Positions 24,637-37,319 of a stretch of DNA of 64,000 nt are shown here, in pieces (position 1 is the stretch's first letter; every line of letters starts with the position of its first letter). The notes beneath the pieces were generated by a model. That model was given only the letters and a program-made list of their open reading frames with translations. It was not told the DNA's origin and did not search any database. The stretch is from Nymphaea colorata (Eukaryota > Streptophyta > Magnoliopsida > Nymphaeales > Nymphaeaceae). Made by a program: the position numbers and the translations under genes. The stretch spans positions 21,768,535 through 21,832,534 of the forward strand of contig NC_045149.1 of assembly GCF_008831285.2 (NCBI RefSeq). Direction: 5' to 3'.

Positions 24637-26354
24637 TTTTGAAGTAAATAATGTGGACTAGACTAGCTTTAGATGTGTCATTATTGATGGGAGATAATCA
24701 AACATGGGATGATCCGGATGAATTAGATCTATCAAGCTAATCAGACACTGTATTATTGCATCTACAGGATTTAGATAGCTTGCCAAACCTAAACCTATTC
24801 ACATAACTAAACCTGTAGGAGTGTTTGGCAGAACCTAAACAAGCAATAACAGATCAAACAGAACACGAAAAGATCGGTAGTTCTCGACAAGGGATTTGAT
24901 AGAAGCTGCTGAGGATCGTCGATCGACAAAAACTCATAAAGATTTGTTCCATGGTTTTCGTCTTAATGAGCACCATTTAAACTCTCCATCCTTAAAGAGA
25001 AAAGAATCAAGTAGCTACCCGTTTGATTTTACAAGGAGACACAGTCTCCTGTACACTGAGAACAATGGCAGGACTAAATATATAGCTCATGTTGCAGGCG
25101 ACTCAGTCAAGGAGCGGTCTGATATCGATTCTTCCTCTTACCCCACTTGCTCACATCCCTAGATCTCACAATAATGAAGCCATTATTAGTTGTGATAGTT
25201 AGCATATGTATGCAATACAGGAAAAAAGTGCTATAAAGCAAGCTATTGTTGGGCAATGTGGCAAAATATGGGGCGATTGCTTTATGTTGCTTTACAAATC
25301 AATGCACACTTTTTTATTGATGCATACGCACCGTCCAATTAAAAAGTGTTAAGCTACAGTTGTAACCAGTTTGTTTACATCAAAACAATACAATTTACTC
25401 CTTGAGACATCAAATTAAGCAATTCAGAGCCTCAAAACAATGCCATAAGACTACATCCATCCTTGCATCCCACTTCAATCTTCTTTCTTCATGTATATAG
25501 ATTTGGTTATATATATATATACATATATATATGGTCAAAAGACAAGGGACCATGGGGAAAGAGAATAATCTTAAAGGCTAGACAGAACCAAGAGGCAAAA
25601 GACAAATGGGGAGTTGTCCAGTGCATTGAGGGCTCTCGAGAAGGGGATGGAAAGACAAAAGAGGTCGTCCAACCCCACTTGGACGCTGTCCCATCAACTA
25701 CACGTGCAGTTCCCAATTTTGGTTCCATTGTCCCTCAATATCAACTCGCATGTTCAAAGACTCAGTTTGGGACCAAACAGGGATTACTTTTTCAACAACA
25801 GACAATGAATTTCAACATCGAGCCTGTGTGCATGTGGATGGGTGAAGAAGAGAGGAAGAAGAAGAAGATAGGATTTAGGAAGAAGAAGAAGCTATAAGGG
25901 GTGACAAAGACAAAGACAAACCCACAATTTAGAATTTTGAGAGTTGATCTTAAAATTTCATCCTCATGTTTAAATGAACTGCGCTGATCGTATTCTTGAT
26001 TGCTTTTTTGAAGGCAAAAACTTAAAAAAGAAAATAACTTTTACAAATGTAATTATGCAAATTTCGTCAATTATATCGCGCCGTATCTCGAGTTGTCGGC
26101 CAGCCATGTCACCACGTGGCGAGGGCCTCCACCAATGATGTGCCTTGTATTTGCATGACGAAGTTGCCGACTTTAGCCTACAACGGCTGCATGTTGTAAG
26201 CTTAGCATCTGCACATTAGTGATTGTCAGATGCATGCATGTACGGTCACATTCTTTGTTCTTATATGGAAAGAGATCAATATTGTTCATACTTAATTGGA
26301 TTTAAATTATAGGGCTGTCTAACATTACTGTCTTATGTATCTGTCTCGAAAATT

Positions 26355-26412
26355 GGGGTATATTTATGAAACACCTTTTAAGTGTCTCTTAGTATTGCCA
26401 AATGCCCTCGAT
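26355..26412. repeat. Family-A fragment
   Basis: Only the right half is visible: 'TTTATGAAACACC' followed by 'AGTATTGCCAAATGCCC'. Confidence 0.4.
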
Positions 26413-26570
26413 GGGGTCATATCTCTCATTTTGAGTTGGATAGACCTTTGTGAACCGGACCCTTATTTCACTAACTTTGTATCCACTTTTACATGTCATT
26501 GAGTTTTTAGTCTCATTTAGATTAAAAATTGGATTGGCGTTAGAAGGATACATATACACTGAACCTTAGC

Positions 26571-26735
26571 CATGGGGCGGTACATGTGGGCTTGTGTGGG
26601 CAAGCCCTCACCGACTCACATAATTTGCTTATTTACATATTGGTACCTACAACTATGAAAAGTAGGATTTTTTGAAATGTTTAAAATTTGGTTCTCCTGT
26701 GTTATTGCTCTATAGTAAAAAAAAAAAAAAATGTC
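26571..26735. repeat. Family-B MITE-like element (degenerate)
   Basis: Starts near CATGGGGCGGTACATGTGGG, followed by the family words 'CTTGTGTGGGCAAGCCCTCA' and an AT-rich middle. The right terminus is eroded. Confidence 0.4.
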
Positions 26736-26742
26736 TCCACTA

Positions 26743-27114
26743 TTAGGGATAACAATGAATCAAATTTGAATCAGATATACCCTTAATGGTATCTGCATTT
26801 TAGGATATTCACAAATTGAAATTCCAGCATGAACAAAGAAAAATCATATTCAAATCTGAATCCCAATGTTTACTTTCACATCCATGTTTGAATCGGAATT
26901 TTGAACTGAATATAGACGATTTCAAAATTTAAGAGCATTGGATATAAGACATTTATTTAAAAATAAAACCAATCTGAATCCGATCGAATGTCATTTCTTA
27001 AATCCAAATCCCATCAGATTTCTTAATTGGATAGTAAACATTTTTCCACATCCGATTTTTTTGGGAGCGGTTCGGTAGGATAACATATCCAAATCAGATA
27101 TTTTGATATTCCTA
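26743..27114. repeat. Dispersed repeat, family C (TAGGGATG, AATC-rich)
   Basis: Left end TTAGGGATAACAATGAATC and right end TTTTGATATTCCTA are roughly inverted. The body is full of AAATCTGAATC, ATCAGATAT and GAATCCGATC words on both strands, as in the copy at 37693-38092. Confidence 0.5.
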
Positions 27115-28124
27115 TCCACTTCTGCTTTCTTAGAGCTATTTAATGAAGACATGAAGCACTTCAATATAATAATGCTTCCCTTTTATCTCAGAATGATGCC
27201 TTTTCTTGAGTCACGACCAAAGTGGAATAGTGCATTCGCAAAAAAGGATAATGGAATACTGCAAATGCAAGGCAGTACTCATACACTTTGACAATTCAGC
27301 AGGAAAAACAAATAATGGAATGACATTAAATAACTTAGGTCAATTTAGAATGTCACACAAATTAATGAAAGAGTTTATGATTACCCATGTGACGCTTTCC
27401 GGAGATCTTGTGAATTATCATCTCCCACTTCCAGGCAAAAAAAAAAAAAAATCAAATTTAATGCGAGTTTTCCAAAAAGCTTGGTTTCTTAAATTATTAT
27501 TACTTGGTTTGTGTTGTGCACCACAATACTCTGAAAAAAGAAACAAAGGAAAAAGAGAAACTAAAATGTTGTGAAAATTTTCCCCATTCAAGATGTTGCA
27601 GAGAACAAGATTTGTGACCATGATAGTTTACAACAAGCATGCCCATTTGTGGGTTATGAAATATTGAGATTTTAGATATTTGCACATGAGAAAAAAAAAA
27701 GAAATAAGAAAATGAATGTACTAATTTTGATTTTGCTGAAGGGTGAGATCTCCATGGAAAGGGACCCATGAATCCAAGCCCTGCAATTTTAAGAGGTAGA
27801 CTGTTTGAGTCCAAGTGGGGACTCACTCTCATCATCATGGGCTCAAAAGAAGCTGCATGTTGTGTCCTTTTCAAGGTCTGCACTGTGGCCTTTAATTGGG
27901 CATTTATCAAGATAAGGTGCAGAGCCCCAGCCACACGATGCTCATCAAAAGATTGACAGCACCAGACAACAGGTCCCTTGTTCTTCATCCCACCCATGTG
28001 CTGAGCAAGGAAGAAAAATTTGACTGGTTGGCTCCTATGCTCTCAATCTTGTGGCATGTGATGCACAATGACAAGAAATTTTTTTCCCAAGAAGAAATTG
28101 TCATGGTCTTTTTGACAGGAAAGG

Positions 28125-28282
28125 AAGTCTGAAGAAGTCTCCACGACCTAGTTGCGGGTCCGACTAAGTTGTTCGAGTTGAAGGAGGTCAAGAGTTTAAT
28201 ACCAGGGGGTTCTCACCTAACGTGATCCAGTAGGAGACTAACCCCGCAAGGACTTGCGTGTTTAAATTTAAAAAAAAAAAAA
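28125..28282 (+). mobile_element. Candidate SINE with B-box-like sequence and A tail
   Basis: A 150-bp segment has a B-box-like GGTCAAGAGTTTAATACC at 28186-28203, a GGGGGTTCTCACC stretch after it, and ends in a TTTAAATTT plus poly(A) tail of about 13 A at 28270-28282. That order (tRNA-like head, unrelated body, A tail) is the SINE plan. The B box deviates from GGTTCGANTCC, the A box is not clear, and no flanking duplication was found. Confidence 0.4.
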
Positions 28283-28439
28283 TCTTTTGATGTCGGTCTC
28301 CAGGAAGGATGGGCCCGCCCATGTGGCGTGTGATTGAGCAAGGAAATCCAATGCAACCAACTACATTATGAGCACCTATTGATAATGACTTTATATGACC
28401 ATATGAAATGTTGTCCTTTGAAAGATGCGTTTGACGCTC

Positions 28440-28545
28440 GGACACTTGGCAGTAGGAATATTAACATGGTGTTTTATAAAGTTGTACAAAAATTAAGGCA
28501 GATTCATGAAACACTAAAATACGATAACATGCCTAAGCCTTTGAG
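28440..28545. repeat. Family-A fragment
   Basis: CTTGGCAGTAGGAATATTAA at the left and 'CAGATTCATGAAACACTAAA' inside match family A. The right terminus is lost. Confidence 0.4.
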
Positions 28546-30158
28546 ATATATATATTCATGAAACACTACTTATTCATGGAACACTACTGCATCAAAGTTC
28601 ACGTTGTTAAAAACCATCGATGAGTTTAACATAGCTCCATGATTCCATTCTTATGGGCATTGACTCCTTCAGGCACACGCCATCTAAAACTTGAAGCAAA
28701 TAAGCTCAATCCCGAACTTTATTTGGAAATCTTTGAAGAAAAAATTCCCAAGTTTGTGGCAAATCTTGGTGTGCCGTGCATGATCAGGTTTTAGTGATAT
28801 GGGGAACATTTCCCACATGACTTGTTTGCTTCAAGGTTAATGAAGTTAGAGAAATTGTTCTTGGCACACGAAATCTCAAAGGGATTGTATTCCCCACTAG
28901 CTAACAAGGAAGTTCTGTTGCTGGTTTTTCAGTGTCCTCCATTAAAATGTCCTCTCAACCTTTTCTTCTCCACTTCGAATGAGAACGGTGGATTCTTCTT
29001 ACATCATGTTTGATGGAGGAGATTATTCCAGTCCAATCACCTTATCGGAATGTCTTCCACTAGACCTCACCAAGTGCCGTAACTAGGGTTCCGACGGCAC
29101 CAAAATTGAGCGTACTTGCTCACCAGTAGACCACTCAAGTGCACGAGTCTGCATATGAGTTGAGGTGCAGATAGAAGCACGCCAGCTTCCCCTTTTTCCA
29201 CCGCCATGATTGACGAGGTGTTTTAAGGTGCTTCAACAAACACAATTGTGCAGAGTGGAGCCATGATTTTTTTCAGTGTCGAGCAAACGGTCTAACTAAC
29301 TAATTTATGCAAGTAGAGCTAAACTAAATATAAATCTAAAAAATAAATTACCCAACTAAAATTTTTTAATTTTGTTAATGTATTTTTTTTTTTCAATTAG
29401 TTGGGATGAAATGAAGCCATGGCCTAGGCGGCCACCCCCTTCCCTCCCCCCTATGCACAAGCATCAACAAACAAATAGTCTCAAGATACATTATCTCTGG
29501 GTATTCTCCTTTCCTGCATTTGAAGAAAGAATCAACCACCTAGCCAGCATTACATAAAAAATAGTGAGTAAAAAATACTGAGTGAATGATGATTATGTCA
29601 AAGTTGTCAATTTTCAAACTCATATAACAAATTGAAAAAAATGAATTAAATGATGAAAATGTCTATCATGTTTTTATTTTTTTTTCTTTTAACCATTTAT
29701 CATGATAGATCAAATGGCCTGAATATGTAACTTTGAATAGGTAAAAGCTTCCCTCGACCCATCATAGGCTCCCCATCGCCTCCACCCACTATCGATGGTA
29801 AAGGTTGATGGGGAGCCGTCGAGTGGAGGGCAACGGGCATGGCTAGCCGTTGCCAGTGGACTAGTTGGGTTGCATTGCTCGATTGACCCGCCAATGATGG
29901 CAGTCAAACGTTAAATATTGCATATAAACAAGTGTCCAATTAGATTTGAGTATTTTTAAACAAGTGCCCTTCTATGGCACTACTACTTCAGCCAAATTAC
30001 TTCAGCCAGATTGACCCGCGGGAAAGGACTTCTTATGGCTGGTGGCCAAGAAAGAAAAGAAAGAAGAACACAAGATAAAACAAGAAAATGAAAATCAATG
30101 GAGTTTAGATTTAATGTCACTTGATGTTCATATAAATAGAATAGCTAGGCTTCAGTTA

Positions 30159-30166
<8 letters not shown>

Positions 30167-30190
<24 letters not shown>

Positions 30191-30191
30191 A
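30167..30191. repeat. (TAA)n microsatellite
   Basis: Eight or so ATA/TAA triplets directly after a short TA run. Confidence 0.9.
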
Positions 30192-31301
30192 TATTATTAA
30201 AAAGAAGAGAAAGTTATGCTGTCTTAGGCACGTTTTCCAAAGACTTGTGAAAGGCAAGGCCTTATTGAATTTTGGAGGGAAGAAGATAGAAAGTTCAGCC
30301 AACCTAATCAACTACGGGAGGAACGAAAGTAAGCGTGTTTCTTTTGAGGAGGGGAGTCACGATAAAGGCGCCACAGCAAATCGTGTCCAGCAAGCCCACC
30401 GCAACTTGGCCGAGTAGGCCCGCATAGCCCACGTGCTAACTGAAGCTCTAGTCTCCGTCAGCTTCTCACTTTCAAGTACTGGGTCGCCGGCGCCGTTGGC
30501 GTTTCCGGCAGGCCACCACCTTGCTAGGCGGAGATGCCCCACCTATGTTGGCCCATATATAGGCGACTAAGGTACTCCAAGCTGGGCTCGTGTCCAGGCT
30601 TTTTAAGTAAAGCCCACCTAGCTTTTCGAGACCTCTTGTGTGCCAGCCACAGCTTTTCAGCAGAGGGAATTTAGGGCGTCCTTGGCTGATGGAAGAAATC
30701 AGACTTTCTCCTTTCTCATGATTCGTGACATCAGCCATGTGCACTCTCTCTTTTTTGACTTGTAAAGTTATAATCTTACACAACATGGGGCACCCCATTC
30801 GGTGCAAACGAATCGAATTCGGATCAGTTGACTGCATCAGATCCAGATTAAACAGGATTCGAGGTCCAGGGATAAACAAGTATAAAGATAAACACAAAGG
30901 ATATGCTTCATTTATACAACTTTATGATTAGAATGTATAGGGAAATGGGTTGCTTAATTAGGTAGGAAACGTTTTACCTTACAGTCCGCGTTAGGCCCTT
31001 AAGTAAACATAGCAGTGAAGTATTTTTGTGTGGTTGAAATAATATGCTTCTTATTGACTATTCAGTTGCATGCATGCAATATTGGTCGGATTCCTTGTAC
31101 CAAAAACTTTGAAACCATTATTGCTACATTTCATTGTACATCCAATCTTTTACCTTTCAAAAAGCATACACTTTGAAAATGAAACACACACTCTATATTA
31201 TTATTATTATTATAGGCTCAACCGTTGGCTTAAATCAATTAAAAAGTATAGTCTTAAATGTATTTAACATGGGCCAGTGGAAGGTGTAATCATTGTATAT
31301 T

Positions 31302-31480
31302 TGGTGGATCCAGTTGTGGAGTCATATGTGGGCTGGTGTGGGCAGTTGCCCTCACCAGCCTTTTTTAAAATTTTAATATCTTTAAATATTACTTTTTTAT
31401 ATATGCCACCCAGATATGGGTATTTCTAAACTAGTGAACCTCTAGCCAATTTTTTCTGTCTCTGCTGGGGGTGGTGGATC
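31302..31480. repeat. Family-B MITE-like element
   Basis: Contains 'GAGTCATATGTGGGCTGGTG' and 'GGGCAGTTGCCCTCACCAGC', then an AT-rich middle, and ends near 'TTCTGTCTCTGCTGGGG'. Matches the body of the copy at 37139-37319, with eroded ends. Confidence 0.45.
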
Positions 31481-31704
31481 AAGTAAATATGAAATTGATG
31501 TAAACTAATTACACATATAAAGTTACTTTTGCAAAGTTACTATGCGATACTCGTTCACTTTTTTTTTTTATGAAGTAGTTATACATGCAATACTTTGTTT
31601 GGGATAAAAAACCCAGTTTGTAAAAATAGTCACATATATAAGGAGCCCCAACTTACCTCAACTAGGCTCAAGCTTATTCCATGAACTTGAGCTTTCTCAA
31701 CTGC

Positions 31705-31772
31705 AATTTGACATGGTAAAACATATACGATTTGACATGGTAAAACATTTTATGATTTGACATTGTAAAAAG
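31705..31772. repeat. Three short tandem units (GATTTGACATGGTAAAACAT)
   Basis: ATTTGACATGGTAAAACAT occurs twice, and a third unit reads ATTTGACATTGTAAAAAG. Spacing is about 30 bp. Confidence 0.75.
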
Positions 31773-32154
31773 TTGGGGTGAGCAGTAAAATCGGATCTAC
31801 CACGATCAATCGAGGCACGCAGGGTACAGTGGATAAATACTATGCAGTTGGGGGAGACTTGAACTGTCACTGTGCTAGACAGGGTAGGCGCCAGGAGAGA
31901 TTAGATAAAGATTCACTTGTTTTGTTCTTTGGTTTATGGTATTAGGTAGGCCACTTTCGGGTGTCTTTATAGGAATATAAAAATGGTACACGAAACCCTC
32001 GTAGCAGCAGCATGTGTGATGGCGATGGTACATGGAAGAACAAGCAATAAATTATAGGGAACCTGCAACGTGACAAAGTTAGGCATGTGATTGTTTATTC
32101 AAGTCTCCATGGACACACGAGATGAGAGACAACAAGGTCCCCATGGCTACACCT

Positions 32155-32185
32155 TTTTATTTATTTATTTATTTATTTATTTATT
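32155..32185. repeat. (TTTA)n microsatellite
   Basis: About seven uninterrupted TTTA tetranucleotides. Confidence 0.92.
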
Positions 32186-34912
32186 GAGAGTAATGTGGTA
32201 GTTTTAGAGAGAGAAATTGAGGATGCATGTGCCCCTTGTGGAATCAATTAAAGAAAATGTGTAGAGCTTCAGACATTCCAATTGATTATAAGTAATTAAA
32301 TGGCAGCCCTAGCTTCAAGGTGGGTGTCTTTTTTCATGAAAATTTCATCTTGGCACCAACTTTTTTTTAAGTTTTCGAGCAAGAGGCCCTTATATTTCTC
32401 AAATTTCTGATATGGGTCGTTCTCTTATTGGTAACTGCTTAAAAGGGGTTCACTTTTTCCTATTACAAGGGCGAGTTGGAGCTTAGCTTGGCTACCTCTA
32501 CCTCAAAATATGAGCCTTGAAAAGCATAGCTTGAGCATGAACCCAGTTTGAGTGATCTTTTCATTTTATGATGATGGGTAACATGGGAAGCCTGTGTTCA
32601 AGTTGTGGGGGGCCAAGAGGGGAACGTTTCCCTGCCAACCTTGTCCACCACCAAGTGGCTTAATTCTGCTTTCTCACCCTCCTCTGCCGCTACTGGTTAT
32701 GTTGCTTACAGGCTTGCAGAAAAGGGGTTGTACTCCTGGATTGTTTACCTTCTAGATGTTTTCAAATTTAATGGCTTCAGGGATGTAAGGGATATGGACA
32801 GGATCTGGTGTAAGAAGTTCGTCACTTTCGACTCCGCAGCAATCCAAATCGGTTCCGTTGGCCAATTTTGTGTAGTGGGTGTGGGCTCACCAAATCAAGC
32901 AGGGAATTACACAGTTGAAGAATAAACAGCACAAATTGCACTCAAATTTCACATATGGGAGTATTTTTTTTCAGTAAAAGTGAGACCAACCCACTTCCTG
33001 TATTTCAACAATAAGCAAATCAGCAAAATTCATGAGTCAAGATCAAACAAAAAACATCCTGCTACATTTTTTCAATAGCTTAATCTGGATATCACAATTT
33101 CAGTATAGATGAAGAATAAGAAGCTCATGTACTTCAACTTTGGATCACTCACCACACCAAAGGAGGGGCAAGGAATCCGCCATCAAAATGAAGGAATACA
33201 AGCCTTCGCAAGGAATGCCGTAACCAACAGAGATGGATTTACAGTCAGGAAGTGAGACAAGTTCAAAGGACGGAGATAGAGGCCCACCAGAGATGTCGAC
33301 CAGATCTTTCGACATCTACCCATAGGCCACATAGCGGAGTATTCCAATAAGCCAAACATTCAGCCCACAAGTACATGGCAGATACTGTCTCAATTACAAG
33401 AGATTAGGACCTCTGCCACCCAAGACACAGGAAGACAGAGTTCCTAACTATTGATGAACAGTGTATCGAATTCATTTTTGCTTTTCGACATGAAAAACAA
33501 ACTGTTGAAAAGACAGATACTTTGGAAGAATATACAAGCCACTGTTCATGGAAAGAAAATTTAACAATCACTGGTCATATAATTCAAAATAACTGACTGT
33601 ACATATTCAAAAGAAGTTAAAAGATTACCGTGAAACCATCCAATGAAGAGATTTTCTAAGCCATAGTATTCATAAACCAACTCACTACTTGTTTAAAGTC
33701 AAATAGAAGGCATGCTTTGCCGCCATTATTAACCTTGAGGCATCAAAAGGCTGTTACGCCAACTTGTATTAAAAAGGCAGAGCAACACAATAAGAGGGAG
33801 AAAAAAATAATAATTTCGTCCACTCTGAAATAACTAACAGGACACCATGCTTACCTTAGACAGCTCAAGGTCAACACTCAGAATGGGCCATATGCCCACA
33901 TTGAGCTCATCGGAAACCACTTGCAAACCCATCTAAGTTTTTCTATAAGGAACCAAAACCAGCCAACCCCATTAGTTTATTATAGGGCAAAAGCGACGTG
34001 TTTTAACTTAAAAAGGGACACTATATTACACCAGTAGTTTTGATGAATATTTATCACAGTATCCCTTTCCCTTTCCATGTACTGCAACCTACAGCAAACC
34101 CAATTATTGTCAACTTTGGCTGGCAAGAATCACCTTAAACCAACATTCATCTCATAATTTTAAAGCATCAGAATCAATCCCCTAGATTAGCTTCAGAATT
34201 TGACAACTTTTTGAGATCAGCATTATTCTAACACTTAAAGCGGTATGACCATCATCTAAGGAACCCATTTCCTTGTTTTTTCGTGGCGCATTAGACTAAC
34301 ACGCATATATAAAAATATATCATCATCTATATGACCTCACCAGAATAATTACATACATATAAGACCAGACTATTTTATCGCTTTTTCCAATTAATAAAAC
34401 CAACTTTCCTTATTTTTGTAGCCACTTCACCACTTTTTTTGACATCCACATATCCATAAAGGCGGAAGAAGAAGAGGACATTAAAAAGAACATAGCAGAA
34501 GAAAACAAATAATCACCGGAGAGTACCTCTCTCAATAGTTGTATGCATTCATGCTAAAATGAAAGATATACTTGAGTTCTGTAACAATAAACTGCAAAAT
34601 AAAACCAACGAAGTCAATAGTCAGATATCAGTAAGCATTCTATCCATCAATTATTTTCCTAAAATGATAAAGCTTTATACTGAAAATGTACATTACAAGT
34701 TACAGGGCTTTAAAGTAAAGAAGTAGGAAACAGTGAAAGAAACAAAAAAAAAAAAGGAAAAGAAGAAAAGAGAGAGGGGTTAACTTGTGACTCAAGTAAC
34801 AAGGTACAGAGTCGGGTGTTCTTTTATCACCAAAACTTCACCAGATATATATTTAACAAAGAAAAGGTTAAAAGTAAAAGAAAGAAAACCACAAAAATAA
34901 ATGTGACAAGAT

Positions 34913-35605
34913 TCATCCTCTACACAAAGGCGTCCTGCCGTTAACCGCCTTGTTCTGCCGGAAAACCCTAATCGGACTAGCGAACGACCAACCCCAACCC
35001 TTCGGTCTCTCCCCACCTCCGGCTACTGCTCCGACGCTTTTTCGGGGGGCGACGGCGATTGGATTGTTAGAAAAGTGACTAGAATCCGCGAAGTAGGAGA
35101 CGCCGACCGATCTGGATCTCGGCAATTTCGCGGCGATAGACTTCTCCGGCACGGGGTTCGTCTGCTTCTTTTGTTTCTCCGGGACCAGGAACGACCAGAG
35201 CGACCAGCGCCTGCGCGACTCCGGCGGGTTCGAACTGGGCTCCTCGGGGCACAGCGTGCTCGCGCGGGACTTCGATCTAAGGTGGGGGAGCGGGGCGTCA
35301 CGGGCCGATTTTGAGCGGTTGAAGGCGGGCTCGGAGTCGATGAGGAGGGAGATCCGCCCGACGGAGCCGACGCGGCCACCGGCGGCCTGATGCTTCGGCC
35401 GCTCCAGGGAGGAAGAGAAAGAGGAGGAGGACGAGGAGGTGGAGGGAATCTCGGACGAAGTGGCGGAGGAGGAGGAGCATTTGCAAGGGCGGACGGCGGC
35501 GCAGTCGGGGCAGAGTAGCCTGAGGCGGTGGCTCAGGCAGAAGGGGCAGACGCCCGTTAGCGTCTGGAACGGATGCTTCCGGCATCTCTCCTCGAAGGGC
35601 TCCAT
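34913..35605 (-). CDS. OCTOPUS-like (DUF740-type) Cys/His-rich protein, short form
   Basis: Single exon, 230 residues. The ATG at 35605 has a good context (A at -3, G at +4). The N-terminus RCRKHPFQTLTGVCPFCLS, with Cys8, His11, Cys20 and Cys23, and a second pair Cys32/Cys35 plus Cys41/Cys43, resembles the start of plant OCTOPUS/DUF740 membrane-associated proteins (CxxHP...GxCxxCLxxRL). A serine run (about residues 44-70), a basic low-complexity middle with RSKSAR/RSRS-like motifs, and a C-terminal WGWSFASPIRVFR segment follow. The last resembles a motif in short relatives of that family. OCTOPUS itself acts at the plasma membrane in phloem differentiation; that role should not be transferred to this much shorter protein. 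The paired cysteines could bind zinc. A GC-rich, TATA-less upstream region at 35620-35720 probably holds the promoter. Other frames over this gene are shadows. Confidence 0.72.
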   Translation of the reverse strand: MEPFEERCRKHPFQTLTGVCPFCLSHRLRLLCPDCAAVRPCKCSSSSATSSEIPSTSSSSSSFSSSLERPKHQAAGGRVGSVGRISLLIDSEPAFNRSKSARDAPLPHLRSKSRASTLCPEEPSSNPPESRRRWSLWSFLVPEKQKKQTNPVPEKSIAAKLPRSRSVGVSYFADSSHFSNNPIAVAPRKSVGAVAGGGERPKGWGWSFASPIRVFRQNKAVNGRTPLCRG

Positions 35606-37138
35606 CTTTCCGTCGCCTGAAAGCAGCAGCAGCAGTCTTTTCCGGCCACCAGGAAGCCTGGCCGGATTTCCTCGTCGGCCTCACCCCTTGCTATTTTCGG
35701 GAGTTCCAGTTTGATTGCTGAAAAATGGTGGGAGATATTATGGCGGAGGGAGTGTTCGAGGAGTTAACCATGAGGAACAGTTACGTCTTGTGACGACGTC
35801 GCTTCGCCTTTCAACCATGGTTAAGGGCATCCAACCGATAACCCCTGCGCGAATCGAAAATTACATATTACTGCCACGCTAACGGTTGGGCCCACGCACA
35901 AGATTTCAAGCGGGTCGGGTCCCTTACCAATAAATATCCAAATTCATTACAATAGAGAACGATAAAACCCTTAAACCGGATCAAGCGCGCGCGTTTGAAA
36001 CCCTTGGATCACGGGACCAAAACTAAATGTGAAAGGGTTCGACTCGACCCTTGCATCTTGGGCAATATGGTCATTTTGGTTAACCACGGTTAGTGAGGTA
36101 GGGTTGGGGCTAGGGGAGGGCGCTCGAGCGACAGGGTGAGGTCACGGGTGGTGTGGACTCGAGCCCAGTCAACGGCATGCAGAGTCAACTCGAGAACTGA
36201 GCCCGCACGGGAGAACGTCCTCCATCCAATATCTGCGTTCCACGTTGCATATCTGCCGACGTGGCAGCCTTAGTCGTCCTCGGCCGTCCCACGTCACCGC
36301 TTCGATCCTTCTTCCCCCCGCCTTCACATGCTCTAACTTTTTGGGATGGAAGAAGGAGCTGTGCAGTAGGTGCGCTTCCACATACGCGAGTTAATTGCAG
36401 GGTGCGCCTCGTTCTGGACCGTTGGATGTGAGATGGACGGGAGGGCGGGTAAAGGACTGTGGTCCATGGAGCGAGCAACACGTGTCCGGCCACCCACGTC
36501 ATGGACTGACAGCATTGTAACTAGGAATTACGCGTGGAAAACCTAGTCGTTAAATGCTATTTATATCAAAATTTCCGTTTGGAAAAATGCGATGAGCGTT
36601 ATCCAATTTTAGGACTTGAATCAAAATTCTAGACATAGTTGAAGAATGACTTCAATTTTAGGAATTATGATTTCATAATTTTAGAATTTTTTTATTTGTC
36701 TTTTAAGGTACTACATGTCATGATGGTTTTTAATTCATCCATTTTAAAATTTTAATTCTTATTAAGATGAGCTTTCCCGATCAAGCGGACGCCATTTTTT
36801 TTCCAAGCAACGCGTCCACAACAGATCAAATATTGCCTAATTTTTGAGAGCAATGCATCTGATGTAGTAAAAGATTCACGCTGACGGTTCAACAAATTAA
36901 GAATAGTTTGGGTCACACTGTAAGTTCGATCTTAAAAGATCATAACCATATCAAAATCTTGTCCAAGTTCAGAGTGGTTCAAATGCAATCAAACGCTGTC
37001 GTGAGAACCGTGGAGACTTGAGGAAGGATTGAACAAATATCTTAAGGTGCCCTTTGTGCAATGGCTCCGGTTGTCTCGGCACTTGTCAATCTCACAAATT
37101 GCATCAGCGCAGATCTAGATCTATTTCTCTGGAGTTAT

Positions 37139-37319
37139 CAGTGGCGGAACCACATGTAGGCAGTTGCCTACACCAGCTATTCAAACTTCAATGTCTCTTT
37201 ATTTTCACATTGGTATCTTCAAATGTTTACTATTTTGTACATACGAGTGCCCCTCAAGACATGAGAGTTTCTTAACTAAACTAATGTTCCTCATGTCAGT
37301 TTTTTTGGCTCTGCCACTG
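37139..37319. repeat. MITE-like element, family B (best copy)
   Basis: Starts CAGTGGCGGAACCA and ends TGGCTCTGCCACTG: 14-bp terminal inverted repeats with two mismatches, 181 bp overall. Contains 'GTAGGCAGTTGCCTACACCA', itself a palindrome. This 'CAGTGGCGGAGCCA' type is widespread in plant genomes. No clean target-site duplication is seen. Confidence 0.7.

Larger units (their letters stand above)
21160..34900. other. Gene-free, repeat-rich interval
   Basis: No frame here shows convincing similarity, start context and splicing together. It includes copies of MITE-like families A (24240, 26355, 28440), B (24456, 26571, 31302) and C (26743), a SINE candidate at 28125-28282, microsatellites and a short GC-rich patch at about 30340-30560. 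Frames of 100-165 codons at 25463-25897, 27500-27997, 30472-30897 and 32605-32925 were read and not recognised. Part of 33000-34900 could be 3' transcribed sequence of the minus-strand gene at 34913, but no signal proves it. Confidence 0.5.

Noticed and set aside
25463-25897. 144-codon plus-strand frame ending in Lys/Glu-rich repeats
   Set aside because: The start is in an AT microsatellite and the end in a GAAGAA-type run; it is probably composition-driven.
27500-27997. 165-codon minus-strand frame
   Set aside because: Low-complexity Phe/Ser segments and no recognisable domain; no splice or promoter context.
32605-32925. 106-codon plus-strand frame
   Set aside because: Not recognised, and no promoter or conserved motif is visible. 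Left out as a gene, though an expressed orphan cannot be excluded.
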